DNA of 5,951 nt from JBPBPI01 sp050954885 (GCA_050954885.1 JBPBPI010000224.1:1-5951); one strand, 5' to 3'; shown: positions 1 to 5,574, counted from the stretch's first letter. Notes: a model not told the origin generated them from the letters alone. Program-made: numbers and translations.

Positions 1-450
1 TATGTCCTTTCGCTAGGGGCAGTTTTTGCTTTATTCGCTGGTTTTTATTTCTACATACCAAAGGTAACTGGATTTAAAATTAAAGAAGAATTAGGTCGTA
101 TTCATTTCTGATTAATAATTGTTGGAGTTAATATAACTTTTTTTCCTCAACATTTTTTAGGATTAAGTGGAATACCACGACGAATTCCTGATTATTCAGA
201 TAGTTTTGGTCCATGAAATCTGATTAGTAGTTTTGGTTCATTAATTTCAGTAATTGCTACAATTGTTTTATGTTATGCAATTTATTTATGTTTTGTATCT
301 GGAAAATTTGTAACAACTGATGTTTGATGTTATCCTACATTATTTATAATTACTAATGGAAAATTCAATGGATATCCTTCAATTGATTGAGCTTTACCGA
401 ATCCTGTTCCTTTGCATGCATTTATTCATATGTGTATTCTAGCCTTATAA
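1..450 (+). CDS. cox1: cytochrome c oxidase subunit 1, C-terminal part (5' end outside window)
   Basis: Catalytic subunit of complex IV, which reduces oxygen and pumps protons in the inner membrane. The frame is open from base 1 to TAA at 448-450 and gives 149 residues when TGA is read as Trp (codons at 109, 214, 325 and 388). It begins YVLSLGAVFALFAGF, which in other Cox1 proteins directly follows the HFH heme ligands, so residue 1 matches about bovine Tyr379. The conserved block IHFWLIIVGVNITFFPQHFLGLSGIPRRIPDY follows in pieces at residues 35-65. Arg60-Arg61 match the pair that contacts the heme propionates. The usual SIDWALPNPVPLHAF end motif is present (residues 127-141). Two oddities: codons 2-6 (GTC CTT TCG CTA GGG) are unlike the TTA/GGA/TCA usage that follows, and the last eight residues, IHMCILAL, are an unusual hydrophobic tail. 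The 5' part, and any intron boundary at base 1, cannot be judged here. Confidence 0.97.
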
Positions 451-573
451 TTATTTTTAAGAATTTTATTCTATTATGTAAAATTACTTGCACTTATTTT
501 CATATTTATGATAAAATTATTCTTATAGTTCTAAGCATTTATATGGAGAAAAATATATTGAATAAATGTTAAA

Positions 574-605
574 GAATGTATAAGAGTCCTCACTTAATTA
601 CATTC
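574..605 (+). other. hairpin 124 bases after the cox1 stop
   Basis: GAATGTA (574-580) pairs with TACATTC (599-605), and the stem continues inward as TAAG (581-584) with CTTA (593-596) after a two-base AT bulge (597-598). This gives 11 pairs closed by an eight-base loop (585-592). It is the best stem in the stretch just after cox1 and could mark or protect the cox1 mRNA 3' end. That role is inferred from position only. Confidence 0.45.
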
Positions 606-726
606 GGCTTTCAATAAAGAGAGTTATTTAAAATAGTATTTTATAGAATTTTATATAATTAAATTTATTAAAATTTATTAATATTTATTTTCGCATTTTA
701 TAATAAATAAATAAATATTTTATAAG

Positions 727-758
727 TACCCTATTTATATATATAAATATATACCCTA
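727..758. repeat. 18-bp perfect palindrome between two TACCCTA direct repeats
   Basis: TATTTATATATATAAATA at 732-749 is a perfect palindrome. TACCCTA occurs at 727-733 and again at 752-758, so it brackets and slightly overlaps the palindrome. TACCCTA recurs at 5426-5432 in the other intergenic region. The arrangement could be a protein-binding or replication/transcription site, but AT-only palindromes arise easily in such DNA, so no function is claimed. Confidence 0.5.
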
Positions 759-852
759 CTCAGCTAAAATAAATATTTAAATAATAAAATTCTGCGAGAG
801 TTGGTCAAATTATCCAATCTGTAAAAAAATCTGGTAAAAAAAAATAATGAAT

Positions 853-920
853 AAATAAAACTTCTGATAAAAAAAAATAAATCTAATAAAAAAAAAGATC
901 TAAGAAATAAAACTTCTGAT
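853..920. repeat. 16-bp direct repeat, two copies
   Basis: AAATAAAACTTCTGAT occurs at 853-868 and 905-920, 52 bases apart. The second copy runs into the CCTGTGCTG motif that starts the next repeat family. Confidence 0.55.
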
Positions 921-944
921 TATACCTGTGCTGAAAAAACTAAT

Positions 945-1083
945 AAAATAAATATAATAAAAACAATACTGGCCACACTTAAAAATAAGAATAAAATAAT
1001 AATAATAATATTCTAAAAATAAATATAATAAAAACAATACTGGCCACACTAAAAAAAAAGAATAAAATAATAATAATAATATT
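945..1083. repeat. 71-bp tandem repeat, two near-identical copies
   Basis: Copy one (945-1012) and copy two (1016-1083) align at a constant offset of 71 bases. Both contain AAAACAATACTGGCCACACT, then an A-rich stretch with two substitutions, then AATAAAATAATAATAATAATATT (split across positions 990-1012 and 1061-1083). The near identity implies a recent duplication. A related partial copy lies at 1300-1344. Confidence 0.85.
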
Positions 1084-1299
1084 ATCAGCGAATCGCAGAT
1101 AAATATAAAAAATTCAATACTAAGCTAACTTTAAAATAGCAGTAGTCTTTCAGTGATTAACTAATGTAATTCTTGATTAATGGTTTATCTCTGATCGCGA
1201 GATTAAATTTTTTTAAATAATTTAAACTTTCTCTCTTCCATACTGCTTAAATCTTCTTGATCTTGGCTGAAAATACTAATATAAATATAGTGCGCTTCG

Positions 1300-1344
1300 C
1301 TGAAAAAACTAATAAAATTAATATAATAAAAACAATACTGGCCA
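1300..1344. repeat. dispersed partial copy of the 71-bp repeat and its upstream flank
   Basis: These 45 bases match 931-975 with one substitution and share CTGAAAAAACTAATAAAA at the left and AACAATACTGGCCA at the right. After GGCCA the two sequences diverge. Immediately upstream, this copy reads GTGCGCTTCGCTG where the first reads GTGCTG, so the two differ by a short GC-rich insertion. Confidence 0.75.
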
Positions 1345-1384
1345 ATTAGAATTTTATTATAAATATTTATAAAATAAAATAAAA

Positions 1385-1397
1385 CAGCGAAGCGCAG
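1385..1397. repeat. GC cluster CAGCGAAGCGCAG
   Basis: A 13-base GC-rich island in AT-rich DNA. Its exact reverse complement, CTGCGCTTCGCTG, is at 5394-5406, and 12 of the 13 bases occur in the same orientation at 2583-2594. A variant, CAGCGAATCGCAG, is at 1086-1098. GC clusters of this kind are known from yeast mitochondrial DNA; whether these are related to them is not shown here. Confidence 0.7.
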
Positions 1398-1533
1398 AAT
1401 AAATAATTTAAACTCTCAGTAATTAATGTACTAAATAGTTGATTATGGGTCTCTCGAGCAAAGCGTTTGATAAATTATTTTAACATAACTGTAAAAAACT
1501 CTTGATCTTGGCTGAAAATATAAATAATAAAAA

Positions 1534-1581
1534 GATTATAAAAAAGATTATAAAAAATATTATAAAAAAGATTATAAAAAA
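1534..1581. repeat. 12-bp minisatellite, four units
   Basis: Units of GATTATAAAAAA start at 1534, 1546 and 1570. The unit at 1558 reads TATTATAAAAAA. The array ends directly at a GC motif, TTCGCTG, at 1587. Confidence 0.8.
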
Positions 1582-1598
1582 TATTCTTCGCTGAATAT
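1581..1598. repeat. small inverted repeat with a TTCGCT loop
   Basis: ATATTC (1581-1586) and GAATAT (1593-1598) are exact inverted repeats around TTCGCT, the core of the GC clusters. The element sits exactly between two different 12-bp minisatellites. Confidence 0.6.
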
Positions 1599-1670
1599 AT
1601 AATAAAATATATAAGAAAATATATAAGAAAATATATAATAAAATATATAATAAAAATATATAATAAAAAA
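1596..1670. repeat. 12-14 bp minisatellite, six units
   Basis: Units based on TATATAATAAAA or TATATAAGAAAA start at 1596, 1608, 1620, 1632, 1644 and 1657. The last two are longer by one and two A. The internal T/G variation and the growing A runs look like slippage. Confidence 0.8.
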
Positions 1671-1726
1671 CGACTCTCCCGATTTTTAAATAATAATTTA
1701 ACTAATTTAAAAATAATAAAATAAAA

Positions 1727-1960
1727 ATACTAAGCTAACTTCGCTTAAAATAATAATTAAACTATAAAGAATAAATCTTTTAATAAATAAAATTAGAATA
1801 CTAAGCTAACTTCGCTGCTTTAAAATAAGAATTAAACTATAAATTTTTTAATAAATAAAAATAGAATACTAAGCTAACTTCGCTTAAAATAATAATTAAA
1901 CTATAAATTATAAAAAATTTAATAAATAAAAATAGAATACTAAGCTAACTAAAAAAAAAT
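1727..1960. repeat. four-copy tandem repeat with ATACTAAGCTAACT, period near 71 bp
   Basis: ATACTAAGCTAACT starts at 1727, 1798, 1866 and 1937 (spacings 71, 68, 71). Each of the first three copies continues with TTCGCT, TAAAATAA(T/G)AATTAAACTATAAA and then TAATAAATAAAA. The fourth breaks off into an A run after CTAACT. A stray fifth copy is at 1117-1130. The GC part differs between copies: CTAACTT is followed by CGCT (first and third), CGCTGCTT (second), or nothing (1117 copy) before TAAAATA. Confidence 0.85.
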
Positions 1961-1972
1961 AATAAATATTCT

Positions 1973-2007
1973 AGTCTTTCCTTAATCAACTAAGTGATTA
2001 AAGGACT
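1973..2007. other. hairpin after the 71-bp array
   Basis: TTAATCA (1982-1988) pairs with TGATTAA (1995-2001) around a six-base loop. With a bulged A at 2002, CC (1980-1981) can pair with GG (2003-2004), and AGT (1973-1975) with ACT (2005-2007) across a four-base bulge. A similar string, AGTCTTTC followed by TGATTAA, is at 1145-1161, so this may be a degenerate dispersed element. No function is evident. Confidence 0.4.
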
Positions 2008-2124
2008 ATCAAAAATAATTTAAAAAAAAACCTGCGCTGTATATCCCTGTGCTGATAAAATAATTAATTCTCTCCGCGTTTCGCTGTTGTTGGAAAGTTT
2101 AAAATTTGTTGGAAAGTTAAAAAT

Positions 2125-2274
2125 AAATTAAAGTGCGCTGAAAATACTAGTAAAACGTCTAATAATTTAAATAGTATTTTAAAATTAAAGTGCGCTCCGT
2201 AAGTTCGCTGAAAATTAAAAAATAATTTTATTTAAGTTCGCTGAGAATAAAAAATTATTAAATTAAAGTGCGCT
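2125..2274. repeat. dispersed 15-bp repeat AAATTAAAGTGCGCT, three copies
   Basis: Identical copies lie at 2125-2139, 2182-2196 and 2260-2274. The first and third continue alike except that the third has ACGCT inserted: GTGCGCTGAAAATA against GTGCGCTACGCTGAAAATA. The second continues with CCGTAAGTTCGCTGAAAAT. The surrounding 2070-2320 also holds TTTCGCTG, GTTCGCTGAG and CTTCGCTGG, so this is the densest GC-cluster field in the window. Confidence 0.7.
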
Positions 2275-2445
2275 ACGCTGAAAATAAAAATTTATTAAAT
2301 TAAGTCCACTTCGCTGGAAAAGTTAATTAAATTTAATAAAAGAAAACTTAATTTTATTAAACAAAATTAAAGTTTATTAAATTAAATTAAATAAAATAAA
2401 ATTAAAGTAAATTAAATAAAATTAAATAAAAGGAAATAAAATAAA

Positions 2446-2640
2446 TATAAATAATTAGAATGAGAACTATAAATATTATAATAAAATAAAATAAAATAAA
2501 ATAAAATAAATATAAATAATTAGAATGATAACTAGAGATATTATAAAAAAATAAAAATAAAAATAAAATAAATATAAATAAGAGCGAAGCGCAGAATGAT
2601 AACTATAAATATTATAATAAAATAAAAATAAAAATAAAAG
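2446..2640. repeat. three-copy tandem repeat with one copy carrying a GC cluster
   Basis: The motif AGAATGA(G/T)AACTA starts at 2457, 2522 and 2593. Each copy is preceded by TATAAATAA and followed by an A-rich tail of AATAA units. Copies one and two have TT between TATAAATAA and AGAATGA. Copy three has GAGCGAAGCGC (2582-2592) there instead. Without that cluster the spacing would be 65 and about 62 bases. Confidence 0.8.
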
Positions 2641-2660
2641 TGCTGTTTCGCGTTTTACTG

Positions 2661-2675
2661 ATAGAATATTTCTAT
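2661..2675. other. small hairpin just upstream of trnE
   Basis: ATAGAA (2661-2666) and TTCTAT (2670-2675) form a six-pair stem with a three-base loop, 16 bases before trnE. Its position suggests a possible processing or transcription signal, but it is short and AT-rich. Confidence 0.3.
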
Positions 2676-2691
2676 AATAATATAAATAAGA

Positions 2692-2763
2692 GATCTACTC
2701 GTTCAATGGTTAGGACAATATCTTTTCGCGATATAGATATAGGTTCGACTCCTATGTAGATTG
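2692..2763 (+). tRNA. trnE: tRNA-Glu (anticodon UUC)
   Basis: A full cloverleaf can be drawn by hand. The acceptor GATCTAC (2692-2698) pairs with GTAGATT (2756-2762) with one G-U at the first pair. The D stem is GTTC/GGAC (2701-2704, 2713-2716) around AATGGTTA. The anticodon stem is ATATC/GATAT (2718-2722, 2730-2734) with loop TTTTCGC and anticodon TTC at 2725-2727. The variable region is AGAT. The T stem is ATAGG/CCTAT around TTCGACT. The discriminator is G2763 and no CCA is encoded. It decodes GAA and GAG. It opens the compact gene block and lies 36 bases before atp6, so its excision probably defines the atp6 mRNA 5' end. Confidence 0.96.
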
Positions 2764-2799
2764 TGGAAACCCTATCATATATATAATAAAAATTAAATA

Positions 2800-3531
2800 A
2801 TGAATTTTTATATTTCACCTTTAGAGCAATTTGCTGTAATGCCTTTAATAAGTATGAAAATATTTTATACAAATTATTATATGACAAATTTATTATTTTA
2901 TTCTATTATAGTATTACTATTAGTAACATTATTACATTCAAATTTAAAAACATTAATTACAAGTGATAATTGATCATTACCTGTTGAAACAAGTCTTGAA
3001 TCAGTAAATAAAACAATGAAAGAACAAAGTAACACAGAATATTATATGCCTTTTATTTATTCTATTTTTATTTTTATTTTATTTTCTAATTTATTTGGTA
3101 ATGTAACTTATTCATTTACAATTACAAGTTCAGCAATAGTTTGTATAGGATTAAGTCTGTCTATTTTTATTGGAGTAACTTTATTATCTATTAATTTATA
3201 TAAATTACATTTCTTCTCATTCTTTGTACCTGCTGGTACACCTTTAATATTAGTACCTTTATTAGTATTAATTGAATTAATTTCATATATGTCTCGTTCA
3301 GTATCATTAGGATTACGACTTTTTGCTAATATTGTAGCTGGTCATACTTTATTAAAGATTTTATCTACATTTTTATTAAGTATTTTTAAAAAAATTTCTA
3401 TTTTAACTTTAATTCCATTTAGTTTATTTTTGTCTTTAATTGGATTAGAATTAGCTGTTTCATTTATTCAAGCTTATGTTTTTACAATTTTAATGTGTTC
3501 ATATTTACGAGATGCTCGAGAATTACATTAA
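2800..3531 (+). CDS. atp6: ATP synthase F0 subunit a (subunit 6)
   Basis: Forms the proton half-channels next to the c-ring of mitochondrial ATP synthase. It has 243 residues when TGA at 2971 is read as Trp58. The start at 2800 is supported by the N-terminus MNFYISPLEQFAV, which carries the SPL(D/E)QF motif of fungal Atp6, and by an in-frame TAA at 2794. Hydrophobic segments lie at about residues 31-46, 83-103, 112-131, 142-164, 172-197 and 202-235. Key residues are present: Arg173 in SLGLRLFAN is the essential arginine (E. coli Arg210). His182 and Glu217 show the mitochondrial swap of the bacterial Glu219/His245 pair, and Gln224 matches Gln252. The family motif FVPAGTPLILVPLLVLIE is at 142-159. 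The TAA stop (3529-3531) abuts trnY, so processing would leave an mRNA ending at its stop codon. Confidence 0.98.
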
Positions 3532-3612
3532 GAGCTAGTACTGTAGTGGTATCAGATCTCTTTGTAAAAGAGACGAATATTTCAACGCATGGTTCGATTC
3601 CTGCCTCGCTCA
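3532..3612 (+). tRNA. trnY: tRNA-Tyr (anticodon GUA), class II with long variable arm and two stem irregularities
   Basis: The anticodon stem TCTCT/AGAGA (3557-3561, 3569-3573) encloses TTGTAAA with anticodon GTA at 3564-3566. The D stem is CTG/CAG (3541-3543, 3553-3555). The 13-base variable region (3574-3586) forms GAA/TTC around TAT, as expected for organellar tRNA-Tyr. The T loop TTCGATT (3593-3599) is canonical, but the T stem needs a bulged T3590: GCA-T-GG against CCTGC. The acceptor GAGCTAG pairs with CTCGCTC (3605-3611) except for T3536 opposite C3607. The discriminator is A3612 and no CCA is encoded. It fills the gap between the atp6 stop and the nad2 ATG exactly. It is probably functional despite the irregularities, because it is the only spacer here and its anticodon arm is perfect. 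Confidence 0.92.
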
Positions 3613-4959
3613 ATGATTTTTTTAAATTTAATATTTTTAATTATTATTAATTCTCTAACTCCAATAAAAGAAGAGTTAAAACTTGTTAAAATTTTTATAT
3701 CAAGTTTAACCTTTGTCATACTTTATTTTAATCTAAATTTTCATAGTTTAGAATTATTCCATAGTTATTTAACTATTGATAGTTTTCGAATAACTTTTAT
3801 TCTGCTATTAATATTAATTTATTTTTTAACTAGTTTAAATAATTTAAAATATATTCATTATATTTTAATAACTTTAAGTCTTATTGGTTCAATGTTTATG
3901 GTTTTATCAAATAATTTATTAATAATAATTTTAGCTTTAGAATTACAATCTTTTACTTCTTATTTGTTAGCATATATATCAAATACATCAAAATATGAAG
4001 ATCAAATAAAATCAGGTTTAAAATATTTATTATTAGGAGCTTTAGCAAGTAGTTTTATTATAATAAGTATTTCAATAATTTATTATTCCATTGGTACATT
4101 TGATTATAATGAAATTAAATTAATATTTGATTACCGAAGTACAGATAATATTTTTTTAAATTTAGCATATATTTTTATATTAGTTGGATGTTTTTTTAAA
4201 TTAGGTGTAGCACCTTTTCATGAGTGAACTCCTGATGTATATGGATGAATAAGTAATGAAATAATAAGTTATTTATCTTTAGCTCCTAAATTAAGTCTAA
4301 TTTGTTTTTTTACTTTGTTTTTTCCAAGTGAAAATTCAATTTTATTATTAATTTTTGTAAATATCACATTAATTGTTGGTTCATTTGGTGGAATTGTACA
4401 AAAAGAATATCGTCGATTATTAGCTTATTCATCTATTTCACATATGGGTTATATTTTATTAGCAATTATATTATCAAAAACAGCTTTGATTATTTATATT
4501 TATCAATATATTTTAACAACTTTAGCAATTCTTTTCTGATTTAATTATATATATAATCATTCAAGTAATAAATTAAATATTTTATTAGGAACTAAATTTG
4601 AATCATTAACAATAGCATTAATTTTAGGTTTATTATTATTCTCATTAGCCGGAATTCCTCCTTTATTAGGTTTTTATGCTAAATTAGATATTTTTTATAC
4701 ATTAATTTCTGGTGGTTATTGATTTACAATTTTTGTAGCTATTTTAACTTCACTATTAACTACATATTATTATTTAAAAATAATTTTATTAATATTTTCT
4801 TTTTCTGAAAAAACTTATTCTTGATCATTTATGCCTCTATCTGAATTTAAATCTACTTCTATATTATATACATTATTCAGTTTAACATTTTTTTTATTAT
4901 TTAGTTTTATTAAATTAGATTTATTACAACAAATAGCCATATTATTAAGTTCATATTAA
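3613..4959 (+). CDS. nad2: NADH dehydrogenase (complex I) subunit 2
   Basis: Antiporter-like subunit of the complex I membrane arm, homologous to bacterial NuoN, taking part in proton pumping. It has 448 residues with five TGA codons read as Trp (4225, 4246, 4537, 4720, 4822); under the standard code it would look broken. The first ATG after trnY (3613) is chosen; a frame opening at 3589 lies inside the tRNA. Family landmarks: LALELQS with Glu110, GLKYLLLGALAS with Lys137, FKLGVAPFHEWTPDVY with Lys196 and Trp205, and KEYRRLLAYSSISHMGY at residues 264-280. The segment LFSLAGIPPLLGFYAKLDIFY marks the last conserved broken helix region. The protein is hydrophobic throughout. It starts with no gap after trnY and overlaps nad3 by one base. 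Confidence 0.97.
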
Positions 4960-5321
4960 TGTTTATATATTTAATAATTGTAATAATTTTAATTATTGTG
5001 ATAATATTAATAAATTTATTATTATCAGTTCATTTACCTGACAATGAAAAATTAACTCCATATGAATGTGGATATTCTCCTCATTATGGTCAAACTCGTT
5101 CACCTTTTACAATTCAATATTATTTAGTTGGTTTATTATTTTTAATTTTTGATTTAGAAGTTTCATTATTGTATCCATTAGGAGCATTTATTAATGAAAT
5201 CTCTCTATCTGGTTTTATAATTGCTTCTTTATTTTATTTAATTTTAACTTTAGGTTTTCTAGTTGAATTAGCATCTGGTGCATTACATTTTACAGATCAA
5301 CGTTCAAAATTTATTAATTAA
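4959..5321 (+). CDS. nad3: NADH dehydrogenase (complex I) subunit 3
   Basis: Small membrane subunit of complex I (bacterial NuoA) near the quinone site. It has 120 residues, a normal length, with three expected membrane segments: about 2-23, 52-75 and 85-108. The loop motif LTPYECGYSP contains Cys37, equivalent to the cysteine exposed in the deactive form of mammalian complex I. The hallmark FLIFDLEVSLLYP has Asp65 and Glu67. The C-terminal DQRSKF motif is also present. The ATG shares its A with the TAA of nad2 (TAATG at 4957-4961), suggesting a common mRNA and possibly coupled translation. No Trp codon occurs, so the frame reads through under any code. The last codons, ATTTATTAATTAA, are repeated downstream. 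Confidence 0.98.
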   Translation: MFIYLIIVIILIIVIILINLLLSVHLPDNEKLTPYECGYSPHYGQTRSPFTIQYYLVGLLFLIFDLEVSLLYPLGAFINEISLSGFIIASLFYLILTLGFLVELASGALHFTDQRSKFIN

Positions 5322-5454
5322 TTTTTCCCTATCTCCCGATACTCTTTATTATTAATAATATATTTTTATTAATATTTTTTATTTATTTTAATTCTGCGCT
5401 TCGCTGATTTATTAATTAATATTTTTACCCTATCTCCCGATACTCTTTATTATT
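5309..5454. repeat. direct repeat that includes the end of nad3
   Basis: ATTTATTAATTAAT, a short T run and CCCTATCTCCCGATACTC plus TTTATTATT occur at 5309-5353 and again at 5407-5454, differing by two small indels. The first copy contains the last four sense codons and stop of nad3. The second copy directly follows the GC cluster CTGCGCTTCGCTG (5394-5406). A shorter echo, CTCTCCCGATTTTT, is at 1674-1687. Confidence 0.75.
5394..5406. repeat. GC cluster CTGCGCTTCGCTG
   Basis: Exact reverse complement of the cluster at 1385-1397. GCG and CGC can form a short stem around CTT. It lies immediately before the second copy of the nad3-end repeat. Confidence 0.7.
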
Positions 5455-5574
5455 TACTTATTTATTTATTAAAATTATTTATTTTTTTATAAAAATTATT
5501 TATTTATTTATTAATTACCTTATCTCGCACTTCGTTACTGTAAAAAACTCTGGAAACTTTATTACATCTGATTT

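Larger units (their letters stand above)
1256..1520. repeat. dispersed 20-bp direct repeat, copies at 1256-1275 and 1501-1520
   Basis: CTTGATCTTGGCTGAAAATA is identical at both places, 245 bases apart. The second copy is preceded by ACTGTAAAAAACTC (1488-1501), which recurs at 5537-5550 on the other side of the gene block, so short families are scattered through both intergenic regions. Confidence 0.7.
451..2691. other. long AT-rich, repeat-filled intergenic region without a recognisable gene
   Basis: About 2.2 kb between cox1 and trnE. I find no credible coding frame on either strand, even with TGA read as Trp, and no further tRNA fold. Bases 451-620 have a mixed composition unlike what follows. 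After about 640 the + strand is dominated by A and by AATAAA-type strings, broken up by short GC clusters. The repeats are listed separately. A ribosomal RNA, rnpB or rps3 gene is not visible, although a very divergent RNA gene cannot be ruled out by eye. Confidence 0.75.

Noticed and set aside
387..572. Open frame of 61 codons overlapping the end of cox1
   Set aside because: It starts at TTG inside cox1 in another frame, and its product has low complexity and no family resemblance.
720..728. Yeast-type mitochondrial promoter (ATATAAGTA)
   Set aside because: Eight of nine bases match, but such strings are common in this AT-rich DNA and the source is not known to use that promoter, so it is not listed as a feature.
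945..2640. CRISPR-like array
   Set aside because: Repeat units are AT-rich tandem copies without unique spacers of constant size, and the setting is mitochondrial.
451..2691. Hidden rRNA, rnpB or intron-encoded endonuclease gene
   Set aside because: No conserved rRNA or RNase P core strings, no LAGLIDADG or GIY-YIG motif, and stop codons in all frames; a covariance-model search would be needed to exclude a divergent RNA.
2672..2887. Minus-strand open frame of 71 codons
   Set aside because: It lies across trnE and the start of atp6, both well supported on the other strand.
3589..3612. Earlier in-frame ATG for nad2 at 3589
   Set aside because: It falls in the T stem of tRNA-Tyr; the ATG at 3613 directly after the tRNA gives a normal Nad2 N-terminus.
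4225..4539. nad2 seen as a broken gene because of internal TGA codons
   Set aside because: Each TGA sits where Trp fits, and cox1 and atp6 show the same use, so it is a code difference and not a pseudogene.
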